In this document: positions 1 through 13,104 of the stretch, one piece after another
Layout of the letters: every line of letters begins with the position of its first letter
How positions within the stretch are numbered: position 1 is the stretch's first letter
Source: Cyanoderma ruficeps
Taxonomy: Eukaryota; Chordata; Aves; Passeriformes; Timaliidae
Length of the DNA: 64,000 nt
Assembly: GCA_008694505.1 (NCBI GenBank)
Contig: VZDJ01007747.1
Span: 31,129,039-31,193,038 of the forward strand
Direction: 5' to 3'
The notes under the pieces: model-generated
What the model saw: only the letters and a program-made list of their open reading frames with translations
Told to the model about the DNA's origin: nothing
Databases searched by the model: none
Made by a program: the position numbers and the translations under genes

Positions 1-1455
1 GGGTTCCAACTGAAAAGCAGCTTGAAGAACAGCCTTTCCTTTGTTACATTACAGTAATTTGTTTGATACACAGGAGAAGACAGACGGGAATGGGAGTTAC
101 CCTTGTAAAATGTTTATATCTGTGGTCTGCGCATAGATGTTTTTGTTATACTTGTAATGTATTTTGTTAGGCAAGTATGCAAGACCTCCTTGAGAAAAAA
201 CTTTAATTCACATGACAACTTTTCTCAGGGCATGTAACGAACTGCAACGAACATGCTGTTTTAAACTGATAAAAATCAAAAAAAACATGAATCCTTTTGT
301 ATAAAGAGATACCGTTGAAGAATTGTAAGTAAATTCCCTCAAAGGAAGCAAAGAAGGAAGAAAAAATTACAGTTGAGATTAAATTATTCATATCATGCTC
401 AAAGAATTGAAATTTATTTATTGATCTTTATATAATTTTTTTCTAAGAAATACTACAGGAATTACAAAATTTTTGAACTACATTCATCTCATCCTGTGGT
501 TTTATGTCATTAAATTTTTGGAGGAGCCATAATTAACATCTCTTCTCATGAGACAATGCAGTAAAGTCCTTCCAGAAAATTTTGAAAGACACAGTGTTAG
601 AAACTTAGCCATGAAGCAAGACAATGGCATGTGAAATGAGTGACACAACAGCTCTGATAAAACAGAGAAAATTTAGAAAACTAAATTTTTGAAGTAGAAG
701 TTATAAAGTAATTAGATGCTAAACATGCACTTATGAATACTCGGTACATGCAGAAATGTATACATAGAAAACAAATTTTTGGGTTCATAGCCTCAGATAT
801 ATTTAAAACGAAAAAAAAAGGTTATGCCCATTTAGAGACAACAAATAGAAAAGCAAGTAAGCTTGTACTTTTCTGAAGTTTCCTCAGCCTTGATCTTAGA
901 ACTAGTGTCAAAGTAAGAACTAAGAAAATATTATATACAAAATCATAATAAACAGTCAATAATCCAAGATCATCTTTCCTATAGAGAATGAAAAAATAAT
1001 CCAAGAGGAAGGAGCATATTTTTAAAGCAGAATTCCTTTGACAAGGCCCAAGTCTTGAATCATTACTGCATGTTTCTTAATCTTGGCAGTAGAATAAAGT
1101 CCTTAGCAGAATAACGTTTTAAAGTCCAGATACACAACACTTCAGAGTTCTTATCATAACTTCTCTTTTTATGTCTACATAATTTACAACGTTTGCAGAT
1201 GGAAGTAATTTAATACCATGATGATCTTCCATCTAGCCTATTTCCTCTCAGTGACCTTATGTTTACTATAAGAAAATACCAACTAGGTGTCTGATTTCTC
1301 TGTAGAAAAATGGCAACTATTTTAAACAGAGAGATTTTATCCAACACAATCATAATTCTTCCACCCTCCTCGTGCATTAACAAAAATGGTCATTTGTTCT
1401 AGGGGAGTGTTTTAGTAGAAGAGAGAGACAGTTTGGCTCTGCAGCAAAAGATGCA
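1..1455. other. AT-rich non-coding DNA, no gene seen
   Basis: Open frames are at most about 60 codons, with no recognisable motif. The sequence is AT-rich with scattered A and T runs and almost no CpG. I recognise no transposon. Intergenic or intronic DNA is the simplest reading. Confidence 0.6.
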
Positions 1456-1496
1456 TATAAAATAAAATAAAATAAATAAAATAAAATATAAAATAA
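1456..1496. repeat. (AAAAT)n/(AAAT)n microsatellite
   Basis: About 40 bases consist of AAAAT pentamers mixed with AAAT tetramers and ending in irregular AT sequence. No CR1 or LTR body adjoins it, so it is not obviously a retroelement tail. Confidence 0.85.
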
Positions 1497-1998
1497 CAAA
1501 CAGTAAGAACCACAGGTTTTATATTTTAAATGGATAGAGTTTTAGTTGGAAAGAAGTTGATTACATATTTCATATCATAACCTCACATTCAACCAGCCCT
1601 TCCTCACATGCACCCTGAAAATATCCTGCTGTGGTTCCTGGCATCTATGAAATGTTGGTTGAAAGTTGCAAATTAAGCATATTTCCCAGGGGCTTGGACT
1701 GAGAATAATGGAAATAGGATCTCAGAATCCTTTTACCCATCCTGGAGCTGCAGTCCAAAGGCTAAAGTCAACCAATCCCAATATTATAAAACACAATTTT
1801 AGTAACATAGTAGGTTTTTGTGGGACATCTCTAGAGTACTTTATTGTTGATAAGAAAGTTGAATCCATTAGAAAAATATTTGTCTGGCTTGTTCCTAAAC
1901 TAAAACAAGCCACAGTGCCACACTTAACAGAAATGTAAATTTCTTTGTAAATGAGACATGAATGTCACCTAGGAGCTCAAATACAGTAGTTCACAAAA
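1497..1998. other. Non-coding DNA, nothing recognised
   Basis: A 90-codon open frame lies on the plus strand at 1666-1938, but it lacks a convincing start, domain or low-complexity pattern and is overlapped by another open frame on the minus strand. I read it as chance. No repeat family is recognised. Confidence 0.5.
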
Positions 1999-2822
1999 AT
2001 CACAGAATATGCTGAAGTGGAAGGGATCACTGAATCCAAGTCTTAGCTCTGTGCAGGACCACCCCAAAGGTCATAATATGTACTGGGGAACATTGTCCAA
2101 ATGCTTCTAGAGCTCTGGCAAGTGTGGTGACATCACCACTGCCCTGGGGAGCTTGTTTCCAATGCCCAAACACCCTCTGGGTGAAAAAACTTTTTCTAAT
2201 ATCCAAGTTAAACCTCCCTTGACACAACTTCAGGCCATTCCCTCAGGTCCTGTCATTGGTCACCACAGAGAAGAGATCAGTGCCTACCCCTCCTCTTCCT
2301 GTCATGAAGAAGCTGTAGAATGCAATGAGGTCTCATCTCAATCTCCTCTTCTCCAGGCTGAACAGACCAAGGGACCTCAACCTCTCCACATACATCTTCC
2401 CCTCAAAGCCTTTCACCACCTTGCTTGCCCTCCTTTGGATGCTCTCTAATAATTTTCTTTTATTGTGGCACCCAAAACTAACCACAGGACTTGAGGTGAG
2501 GCTGCCCCAGCTCAGAGCAGAGCAGGACAATCCCCTCCCTTGCCCAGCTGGTGATGCTGGGCCTGGTGCAACCCAGGACAGGGTTGGCCCTCCTGGCTGC
2601 CAGGGCACTGCTGGCTCATATCCAACTTTCCCCTGACCAGGACCCCCAGGTCCCTTTCCTGGCACTGCTTTCCAGAACCTCATTCCCCAGTCTGTCCATA
2701 CATCCAGGATTACCCATCCCAGGAGTGTGGTTGGTGATTGCCCAGTCCTCTGGTTTGTCTAGGTCTCTCTGCAGAACCTCCCTTACAGCATCCTCAGAGC
2801 CATGCATTGAATCAATCAATCA
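1999..2822 (-). mobile_element. CR1 LINE fragment: ORF2 C-terminal part and 3' UTR
   Basis: On the minus strand the frame at about 2616-2819 reads [16 protein letters not shown], and later [12 protein letters not shown] second frame at about 2333-2683 reads [19 protein letters not shown] and [17 protein letters not shown]. These match the C-terminal region of avian CR1 ORF2, beyond the reverse transcriptase palm. The 3' UTR continues towards 1999. The reading frame is broken between the two stretches, and the part joining the ITNH and GMGNPG segments looks shortened by some tens of bases compared with the usual CR1 arrangement. The copy is 5' truncated, as most CR1 copies are, and cannot encode an active protein. 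Family assignment is by remembered protein pattern; the subfamily is not determined. The end points are good to about 20 bases. Confidence 0.93.
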
Positions 2823-3201
2823 TGCCTATTCCTATCAATATTGTTCCTTGTTACCAGAAGGATCAAGGAAATCACTACCTGTGCTCCTCATCCTTGTTGT
2901 GCTCAGAAATCAATACTAGAGGGAAGAAATTTGGCAGAAGGGGGTTACATAATTGGGCTTATGGCAGCAAGGCTGTAGGTAACCCATATATTGCATAGTG
3001 GCTTTGGAATTCAATAGGTAGTTACATTTATCAGAACTTTAGTAGGTACCAATTATATCATATTATATCAGCTGTGATTATTCTCCATATCTGAATTGAT
3101 AGTAAATGATGAGAAACTTCAATATTTTTAAAGGAAAGTAAGTTTATATGCAGCAATTATAAAAAGAATACTTTAAATTTCTCCTTTTTAGGAAGGCCTG
3201 C
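2823..3201. other. Spacer between CR1 and LTR-like block
   Basis: Mixed-composition sequence, becoming AT-rich from about 3000. No open frame or repeat is recognised. The first part may include a badly diverged extension of the neighbouring CR1. Confidence 0.4.
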
Positions 3202-3880
3202 TGTTGTGGTGTGGTTTTGGGTTTATCAGTTTCTGTATTTATCTGTTCTTCGTTTTACAATGGTTTGTCCCATGTACCCCATGTTAAACCCTTCTTAGTT
3301 TCTCCCAAATGATTGTCAGGTGTCAATCACAATTATGGGTCCTGTCCATCACTTTAAAGCCTTGCCCTGATATCTGGAAGATTCTAGTGAAGACGTCAAG
3401 TGATTGGCAGAGTCTCCAGTTCTCCGTCGCCCTTAATGTATTGATTGGTTCTATTGATTGTCCTTTGTGTTCTGGGTCACTCCCTTCCCCTTCTGGATTG
3501 GTTCCAAGCTGTCCCCTTCCCATTTCCCCTCCCCCATACTTACGGTGCTGGACAGAGAGAAGAAGCCGCTTTTGTGGGCTCTCTCTGGGTGTGAACAAGT
3601 CCCACAAAGGCCTAATAATTCCCAGCTGAATTTCTCACAAGAGTCCTCCCTTCTTCCTCGCCACTGTTCACGCTTCTGCCGAGGGAAAGAACCCACAGGA
3701 TGGGGGAAGTACCTCAGCACACTGAACCGTTCCGATACTGCGGCGTCGGTGCTCGAGCCAGCCAGAAACGGGACACGAGTTCCCTGAGAGCAGCACCGCA
3801 CCACCTCAGTCTGCCCATCTCTTTTTCCCACTGACCAAAGGGAGAAATATCTCATTGCAGGACACCTAAGCTGCCTGGTT
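3202..3880 (+). mobile_element. Probable solo LTR of an endogenous retrovirus, CpG-bearing
   Basis: The block begins with TGTTGTGGTGTGG, a start typical of passerine ERV LTRs, and differs sharply in composition from its AT-rich flanks. It contains pyrimidine-rich stretches and, between about 3540 and 3790, the densest CpG cluster of the window. The phrase around 3765 (AGAAACGGGACACGAG) also resembles LTR sequence I associate with songbird repeats. No gag, pol or env follows, so a solo LTR is inferred. I could not find a matching target-site duplication, and the 3' boundary (3860-3900) is uncertain. An alternative is a small host CpG promoter: a splice-donor-like GTAAGT lies on the minus strand at 3538-3543. 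Open frames here (up to 134 codons) have no recognisable domain. Confidence 0.55.
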
Positions 3881-6800
3881 AGACGCGTGAACTAAAGTGT
3901 TTCATAATCAAGTTGCTTGTGGACAACTAGAGTTTAGGGATTCTCATGCCCAAACCCACAGCATGTCCATGACACTGACAAGGACAGGGAGATCAGAAAG
4001 CTCTCAGTTTAGACATGTATATCTTAATTATATAGTTAAAAGCTGCAAAACCCCATAAAAAACATTTCCTGCTCTAGCATAGTCATAATTTCCACAAATG
4101 ATAAAATGGTGCTTTTCTGATTTTCCCTGAAAGGTGAGAAGAAAACAGTAAGCATTCTTTTTGTGGTAGAAGTTAAAAACACTCCACTTCTGTTTTCTTA
4201 TTTTCCATTTAATTTTCTCTTCACACTTTTAAATCAACAGCACCATTCCTAAAAGTAAAATGCATTGTATACATAGGACAGTAAGGCCCTAATAATTCAC
4301 TTGTAGTCTTTTCTCTGAGATTTATTGGGTTTTCTATCACAAATAGAGATAAGAATCACATTCCACTTCTTTCTCTTTCAATGATACACAATGGGATCTA
4401 TGCTGATCAGAGCAGGGATTGTGTAGTTTGAAAGAGGACTTAGAATGCATTAAAAATGCTTTCATTTGACTTCTATAAACCGTGTGACCTTTTTCTTCAG
4501 GCAAACTATCCTTCAGTCAGTTGTTTTCAGTGGTCAATCTAGTGCTATTTATGTTTATTTAAGAAGTATTCATAATCTTGGTATAACTGATTTTCCTGGA
4601 ATTCACCAACTCCCATATTCTGCTTCTTGAGAAATAGTCCTCACCTACATGGCATATTGAAAAAATCTTGTGTGGAGTCTGGACAGTAAATAATTTTCAT
4701 AGTCTCTGGTTTCAGTTCATTTCAGTTTATATTGATTTGGATTCCATGGGCTTTGCCAGACTTGAAAGAAAAAAAGGTGAAAGAAAATGCAGTGCATTTT
4801 AATATTAGATAGAGATGATTTTCAATCAAATTTCCACATCCAACTGCATTGCACAAATATAGATCTGATTTTTGTCTCTGTTTTAGGAGTAACCTCCCAG
4901 ATTCAAACCAGTGCTCAGATTAGGAAGTATAGGGTAGGAACTATCCTTTTCCTTGTTTGCTTATCTTGAGCTAGAGTTGCACTGTGTTTTTAGTATGTCA
5001 GATCTGGCCTGAAGTTCTCAAACAGAAAAACCTATCATTCTTCTGCAAATCATGGCTCAAGGTTGTATAGAGATGACAACATTCATTATTTGCCAAAGAA
5101 CTGACCACAAACCCAGCGAGTTCCCATTTTATTGCTCATATCTGTGAGATAATAGTGGGTTTTATCAGGCCCCCAAAAATCTGTGCTGTGTAAGCCATTG
5201 CAAAGTGCAAAACAAATGAGGGATCAGCTCAGTCAAGCTCTAGAAATGTAAATCCACTTCAGACTCAATCACCTTGAACATCAGAGACCTAAATTAAAGA
5301 TTTGGACAGAGTTGTTTTCTAGGAAGGATCACAAGGACCAGAGCTGAAGGTGCATGTTATTTGTTCATTATCTTTTCTCATATGCATGAAAGTAATTTCC
5401 TGCATAATGATTTTGTGAGTCATATTTAAATGTGGTACTTCATGGATTTCACGTTAATCACCATACAGGATTCACACATATTTTACATATATCCATAGAG
5501 AGATAGGATTTTGCACATACAAGTATATACAGAGTGCTGATGAGTGATGTTTGCTCCCTTCCCTATACTTTGTGCCTTAATCAGAAACAAGCAGCATATG
5601 TTCAGATTCACATACTGTAGTGTTTTGCTACTGATCTTATCGGTCCTTATCCCCCAGAGGAATGGGACAAAAGCAGGCAAAGTGTTTGTATCTATTTCTT
5701 CCTATTAGTTGGAGCCACCCACTAGTTAAGGCTAATACATTTCAGATGATGTCTGCAGTGCTTCATTATGCTTTCATGACCACTGAAGTTCTTATATGAA
5801 AGGAGATATCAAGGGTGGGTGGACAAATTAATGTAATAAAAAGGTAATTATAATTTATTATATGTAAGATATTATATGATATATTCCTTCAAAAGAAAGA
5901 ACTTTTATTAGTATAAAAAATCTGAACAAAAATGAAGCACTTACAGTTTATGATGTATCAAAAGAGCTCTGCAATTGTATTTTATCTTAATGTTTTGAGC
6001 ATGTTTTAGGTACATGTTACCTATACAACTGATTCATGATACTGTACCTGACGAAGATCGGAGTTGAATAGCAGTCTATTAATTTTTCTTCTTTGATTCT
6101 ATCTTCATTTGACAGATTCAAACACAATTTAAGCCTGACTGCTGTTCAAATGCCAGCTTCCTCCACGACAGTTTTGTGCTGTATATCACTGCTGGTCTTG
6201 GACTGCCTCAGTAGTTCATAAACAGATTACATGACATAAGAAAAAGATAAGAGCCTCAGTGTAAATTATATTAGACTAATTCAGTATAAGTACCATGCTC
6301 TCATCCACAATTGTATGTGGAAATTCATGGAGAAAGAAAACACTTCCTTATAATTATTTTTTTTAAAAATTATTAGTTGCATTTGCAGATAAGCATGCTC
6401 ATGGCATCTTAGTTTTATTTTTCTCAGTGGTATTATGCACTAAATTTGTCCACTTTGTATAGCACTCAGAAACAGATAAACCTGCTGTAGAAAATTTGGC
6501 TCTGCTTATGATGCTGGAGTGGGAACCTCACATGCTGGACCTTGTTGAAATGCACTTCTATGTCTGCTTAGCTTTGAAATGGTTGATGTTATCAACCTCA
6601 TATAAAATTATTCTTTTCTCTATTACTATACACAATATAAAAATTAATAGCAGGTTCCTTGATGTTTATCAGATGAATTATTTAATTAAAAGCTGAGATT
6701 AGCATATGTCTGTTAACTGGATTTTAACAAGCTCTATCACATTCTGTGGCTTTGGTTAAAACAAAAACCGTAGAAGTTTTTCTCAATATATTCAGACAAA

Positions 6801-9800
6801 ACTTAAAATGGAAGATTAAATGATCAACACTAAGAAAAAAAACTTCCCAGGGCAGAACAATATGAAGGCAAAAACTTTTAAAATAAGAAACAAATGTTTC
6901 CAGTAAAATAAATGTTGTGGGTGTTTTATTTTTTTTTCTTTTTAAATATGCATTCTTAATTATTTTTTTAGGATGAGAATTCACATCAGTATTTGAGTCA
7001 ATAACTCCTAGCCTTAATAAAAGCCGCATGTTACAAAGAATTCCCACCAAAGAAAGCAGTGATACTTTGGTATCTGGAACACACAAACACCATATACAGG
7101 TCAGATTTGGCTGAGAACAGAAAGCATTTAACCGCCAGAGGCAATGTTTTTACTTTGAACATGATTAAGCTGTTTACATTTTGTTAATAAATCCATACTA
7201 AAAATGTGTTCCTTAAGTAAGGTGTGTCTGTATCAGGAGTTGAAAATGTCTCATCATGGTTTCTAGCACAGCTTTTGGAAGTGGCAACACATATTTTCCT
7301 GTGTATAACACATGACATCAAGCAGTTGTTTCCTATGACTAACTAGGCAGGACTCCAGCTGGTCAAATAGGCATAGTTCCTCTCAACAGCCTATCCTTCA
7401 GAGGACATGCTCTTCCTTTTTGAAGTACATCTGACAAAGATATTTTGAAGAATATCACAGTGAGAAATGTCCTAGCATTGTTACCTTGAAAGGATACTTT
7501 CCTTGAATTGGAGAGAATAGAAAGAAAAAGAAAATATAGCTACAACTGCATTTTAACTATATAAAGTTTTTGATTTAATTGTAAAAGAAAAAATGAGAAC
7601 TAAATAGGTATATATATCTGTGTTCAGTGGATATTAAGTTAGAAAATCTTTTTTCTTAAAGATCTTTCTAAAAGTTACCTTGTTCCCATCGGACTGAAAC
7701 CCTGCCCCCAGCCCAGGGCTGAAGGTTTTCACCACCCTCTGAAGGAAGATAAGCCTTGAGCCTACACCTAGCTGTGACGTTTCCAAGGTGGGAGATATAC
7801 TGATTTCCAGCTATGATTGAAATAGAAAAAGGGAATGTAGTAGCTTAAAAAGGGGCATCTAGAGCTGCTTAAACTGGCAGGTACAGTATACTACTTCTCC
7901 AAGACCTGAGCTCTGCATCAGCAGCCAGAGACTTTGTAGGATATGCTAGAGTATCTTAAATGCAACAATCAGGAAAAAAAAATATTGAAAATCTATTCTC
8001 CCCTGCTTGCCCTTGCCCTTCTGCCTTGCTGGAGTGTAAATATATTGTGATCTCTTTCCTCCAAACAAGAAATCTCCTACTTGTTTTATCAGCATACATG
8101 AAGTCACAGTAAACTAAACCATCCCACTAGTCAGAACTGCTCAGGAAAATAACAAGCCTGGTCATGTCAATGTTTGGGTGATTTAATATGTATTTACATA
8201 TTTCTGCATAAATCAGCTCAATGAGTTTTCTCCCATATATATCACACCAGTTTAAAGTAAGTTATTAGTTTTCTTCTCATCCATAGTAACACACAAAAAT
8301 GAAAGTACTAAATATTTACTGCATCCTGATTCTTGGGATGAAATAAATGCTACCCCACTGCTATTTAATAAATGAAAATATATTTCATTAAAATATATTG
8401 CAATTAAATATATACAAGCGTGCGCAGTAACTAGAGCGCTGTATTATATTTCCCCCCCACACACTGCCCCTTAAAGACTAAACAAAAGGAAAAGAGACTG
8501 AAGTATATAAGTGATACTCCTGCCAGTATGCAAGAAAGACAGAACTTCTCTTAGACAAAACTCATTTGTGCAAGGTTTTCTTCTGAGGAAGAGAGTATCA
8601 CCCATCTTCTTTGCATGTCATACTACTCATACTACTCAGGAAATCAATTTTTGTTGCCACAAAGCCTTGCTAACATTTATATTACAAAAAAAAAAATAAA
8701 GTCCATGATAACAGCACTGAATCACACTCATTTTTTGCAGGGGGTGTCTTTTTTTTTTTCCACCAGAATATATTATTTTGCTCTGATGACCAATATATGG
8801 AGTCCATTCCCCCAAACATCTATGTACAGCACACAGTTAAACCCACAGGCCATTATTCCTTGTGGGATTAAAAAATATGCTTCATAATGGTGAAGTAGGA
8901 TTGAAGAGTTTTCCACTTTCTCAGGGCAAAAGTCAGATACAGAAATCCATTAATAATAATTTTAGTGGTTTTTGACAAAGTCAAGAGCATAAGGTCAGCT
9001 GCATCCTGCCCATGTGTGTGTAACTCACTGGTGGACATGTATTACAGATCTCCATCTGTGACTATTCTCCACAGGACATGATTGTACTAATCCATACCAG
9101 AAAGCTGGATTACAAGCTTCAGCAGGTTTTGCTCTGAGTGCTGGAGCTCTTCTTCCAGTCCCCTGTATGACAGCCGGGGTAGCAGCTGTCACCATCAGCA
9201 TATAGTACAGCAGATCTCACTTCTGATGAAAGCCCAGAGATGTGGGTTTGTGAGGTGTCCTGTGTCCCCCCTTCACAAATCTTCACAGAACAACTTGGAG
9301 AAAATCCACCTGCATATTCTACATTCACTCCTTTTGGGGTCACATGAAGATCCACCATTCTCACTCACCTTTTGACTATCACACTGACATTGTATGTCTG
9401 CTTAAAGGTTTGTGATTTTAATTTGTTTTCTTAGATCTTAAATCCCTTTAAAGCATTCACACTGAAGCAGTTATCCAGATATTTTCTTTTGCTGGACAAT
9501 CTCCAGTGAACTGTCTTTATACTCTCCAGTCATACCCTTTCCTATGATTTAATCTTTGGCTACATGTTCATCCAAATTTTTAAATCCATAAATTAATTTA
9601 AAATGTTCAAATCAATTAATTTCCTATACAGTTCGGCCTTATCAGCTTGACTTCTCCAGGCAAGTTGTCAGCAACTGTTCCATAACTGTAAGAAGCTACT
9701 GTGTTGTTCAAGCTTGGGCAATATTAAACTCTTTGTCAAGATTTACAGTTTTTCTGTTCACGTAACCACGTCTTACGACAAGACAGTAATTGAGGTCCTA

Positions 9801-9811
9801 ACGGAAGTCTA
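3881..9811. other. Long AT-rich non-coding stretch
   Basis: Nearly 6 kb with no coding region, tRNA or recognised transposon. The longest open frame, 120 codons on the minus strand at 6724-7086, is rich in K, F and L as expected from AT-rich DNA and has no motif. A slightly GC-richer patch lies at about 7680-7760. A minus-strand 81-codon frame at 9119-9364 begins next to a donor-like GGTGAGT but has no matching acceptor. T-rich runs occur at about 8745-8760. Confidence 0.55.
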
Positions 9812-10203
9812 GAGTAGGGCACAAAGCTGGTGAAGTATACGGAGCACAAGGCTTATGAGTGGCTGGGGATGTTCAGCCTGGAGAAAAGGAAGCCTGGGGG
9901 GAGATCTCTTTTGCTCTCCAAAACCGTGACAAAGGAGGTTGCATTACTTGGATTCTTCTCCTAGGTAGCAAGTGACAGGATGTGAGGAAAAACCTCAAGC
10001 TGCTCCAGGGGAAATTCAGATTAGATTTTTCATGGAAAGTTTTGCTAAGTATCTTGACAGGCTGCCCTGGAAGTGTTCAAAAAATATGTAGATCATAGGA
10101 CTTGAGGACATAATTTAATGGTAAATATGGTGGTGGTACTGGGTTGATGGTTGGACTTGATGATCTTAAAAGTCTTCTCTACCCTTAAAGATTCTGCAAT
10201 AAT
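9812..10203 (+). mobile_element. CR1 LINE 3' end (end of ORF2 plus 3' UTR)
   Basis: The segment has the standard order of an avian CR1 3' end. First comes AAAGCTGGTGAAG and the GGAGCACAAGG region. Then GTTCAGCCTGGAGAAAAGGA, which encodes the LFSLEK-type end of ORF2. Then GACAGGCTGCCCTGG, the GTTGATGGTTGGACTTGATG stretch, and a final ATTCTGCAAT that corresponds to the ATTCTATGAT tail. It is heavily 5' truncated, and frameshifted or shortened near 10030-10070 relative to the usual order. Many substitutions suggest an old insertion. No coding capacity remains. Confidence 0.93.
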
Positions 10204-13060
10204 TACCAATCTCTCTGTTCTTGCTTTTACCACTGTTTCCATAGACTTAAGGCAACTAAGGCATCAGAGAGTTGATGCTGTTCCCCAGCATCTGGAATAG
10301 GTTAAAGTGTTGGTCATGGAATTTTTTGTGGTGACAACCTCCTCCTTCCAAACATGAGAACAAAATGTAGTAACCTGTTACTAAGTAGTAACTGTGGGCA
10401 ATTCAAATTATGCTTGGCAAGTACAGGGCAGGGAATCACCTAAGATAGCCCCTCCTCATGAGATTTCTTCTTCATATTGCAGATTCGTTAAGCCTGGCTG
10501 CATTCTGAGTGATTTGCCTATAATAGTTTATACATCAAAACTTCTGAAATTCTTTTCATATGCAAGTTAGAAAAGATAATTCCATATAACACAGTATTTT
10601 CCTTCTGAAAAATATCTTTTTCTTTTTGTAAAATGTAACAGAATAGTCACTCTCATACTTATTGTGCCTAATTGCACTAGAGTGAGCATATTATTCTGAA
10701 GTGCTAAGCTAAAGGTTACCAAGGAAGAAAAATGTATTTTTTTTTTCAGTCTTGACAGTGCCTGGATAATTGCTGTAGTACTAGCATGTGGATACACAAT
10801 AAATTAGAAAGAAAAAAAAGTAGGGTTTTTTTGGTCTTGTTTTTCTGTTCAAGATAAGAGAAATTGGCATTAAATTACCAATATGATGCCATGGTTACTT
10901 GTAGTTATTCAGATTGTTTTAGTGAACAAACATGTTGATTTTGCCTTAACCTGTTCCTACTCAGCTAGCACTATAACTACAGATTTTGCAGAGAGGTGGG
11001 AGTTGGAGTTTTGGTGTGGGTTTTTTTCTAGCTTTAGTTCTTATATTTAGATAATTTTCAAGTCTCATAGACTGTGTCAGCATTACAAAGATTGCAAGAA
11101 TTGTTTACCAACCATGCAAATGGTCGAAAATGCAGTGGCACAGGGGGAAAAAACATATTTAGGAGTTGTTATGGAGGCTATAAGGTAAGGTCAGTGCAAT
11201 TTATTTCAATTCTCAGAATGTCTTTTGCAAAATCCTTTTGAATAAAAAGCTCTTCTGTATAATTCCAATAGCATAAAAGTTATAAATGGAGAATCAAGTT
11301 CACAGGCTAAGAACATATTATTAATTTCCAGCATGGAAAATGGTCGACAGTGGGAAATCTCTTGCCTCTGTATTAAGCACAATGTTATTTATTATATTGA
11401 GCAAGCATCAGGGAAAGATGGTGACTAATAGAATATATACATATAATAGAATAGATCTCAAAAGTATTCAAGACTTAAGAGAAACTGCATGGTTTCTGAA
11501 CATTTTGGCTATGGTCCAGTAAAGCTCTTAGCACTTGCTTAATTCTAAGTCCCTCAGAGGTCTCATGGCAAAAATTCTGGCTATGCAGCATTCTGTTTTG
11601 AGCTTGTTAGATGTTGTCAGAAGTCAAGATTCCTTTTTCATAAAAGCTTGCTAGTAATTTTCTTTCTGTTAACATGTGATTAACTGTTTATTCAGATAAT
11701 GATTTTTATTTCTTTGAAGTCCCCTCTTTAAAAACATAACTGACCTAATCTCTTACTCAAAAAGTCCTAGCATCAAATTTTACAGAAATTCATTCTTCCA
11801 AATTCCCTCATTTGAGAAGGAAAAACTCGTGATACCATTATCAGCAAGAGCTACAGTTTGAAATTGTCTACCAACTTAAATGATCAGGAAAATCATATGT
11901 GGTTCAAACAATATAAATGTTCATGTGGAGGGTTCTGCAGCATAATTGGCCTGTCACAGAACTAATCCTGGTCCCATTTACCGCAGTATAATTCCACTGA
12001 CATCAATGCAAACAGCACCACTGGCATTACCAAGGAGACTGTTGCTGAAAACAGTAAAAAGACAAAGAGCACAAAAAAAGAGGTTAAAAGTAAATGAAAT
12101 GTCCACTATTGACTCATGAATAATATTTCTTCCAAAGGATAATGTTTTTCATTTACAACCCATGATTACACACTAAGATAGGGATTTAATGGAAAAGTCT
12201 CATCATCTGAAGTACTTCTCAGTCCATGTGGTAATACATACATATTCTGAAAGGCATGATAGGACTTTATTAATATATTTTGCCACAAATACTTGGTTTG
12301 GCCCCTTGAAACAAATTTGACTTAGAAATATCTAAAGTCACATGGTTTTTTGTTTATTTTCTACTTTTAGTAAATTTGGTTACAGTGAAGGGAAGCAACA
12401 GCAAACACATGTAACTTAATGGCCTACCCAAACCTAATAAAGACCTCTTTTGCTCTCGCAGTTCTGAATGAGAGAGCCAAAGATGGGGAGGAGTAGTTTT
12501 CAGGAGGCTCTGCCCTGACCATTTCTGGACATGCTGCAGAGGGACAGCAGAGGATGCTGTCTGTCTCTTGAAACATCCACTACAGTTGGTGACATTTGCC
12601 CACTCATTGCCATGGAGATTTTTGGGAAGATCAAACAAGACTCTATTTGTCTAACTAGATTTGGTCTGTAGCTGATATGGTGATGCTGTTACACTCTTGG
12701 TTTACTGACAGGGAAAAGTGCTGTGTGTGTATTTGCAAGTACAAATGTTCTAACAGAATATATCTCATTATATTTCAGCGCTATGACAATATGCAAAATA
12801 AATAAATATTGAAGTCAGAAAACTCAGAGATCAGATTCTGTGCATGTAGGAAAGAGAACTGTAAAACCTCTTACTCTCCAGGAGGTACATATAGGCAACT
12901 ATGAAGTTTCACTTAGGTTAGCCTGAGGGGCTAATTTTTTATTTATTCTATTTTTGTAAAGAATTTACTTGGAATTATCATGTGGCATTAAAAGATTTTA
13001 CAAAAAAGATGGAAAACTTTATGCATACTCATTTTCCAGTAAAACTATTTTTAGAGCTCA
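10204..13060. other. AT-rich non-coding DNA
   Basis: No recognised gene or mobile element. A 94-codon minus-strand open frame at 12354-12638 lies in a slightly GC-richer patch but shows no domain. The remainder is simple AT-rich sequence with T runs near 10738-10745. Confidence 0.55.
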
Positions 13061-13104
13061 CAGAGCACCTCAGTGCTATTTTCAGAGCATCTCAGTGCAA
13101 AATG
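13061..13104. repeat. Two-copy 22 bp tandem repeat
   Basis: CAGAGCACCTCAGTGCTATTT is followed directly by CAGAGCATCTCAGTGCAAAAT, a period of 22 bases. The core CAGAGCAYCTCAGTGC is shared with one substitution. It is probably a local slippage duplication with no evident function. Confidence 0.75.

Noticed and set aside
2325..2919. Plus-strand open frames of 98-122 codons around 2.2-2.9 kb
   Set aside because: They are antisense shadows of CR1 ORF2, whose recognisable peptides lie on the minus strand.
3451..3855. Longest open frame of the window, 134 codons on the minus strand
   Set aside because: It lies inside an LTR-like, CpG-rich block, has no domain or family resemblance, and another open frame covers the same bases on the other strand. 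GC-richer DNA with few stops explains it.
9119..9364. 81-codon minus-strand frame beside a donor-like GGTGAGT
   Set aside because: The donor lies at the start of the frame rather than its end, there is no acceptor, and no protein family is recognisable.
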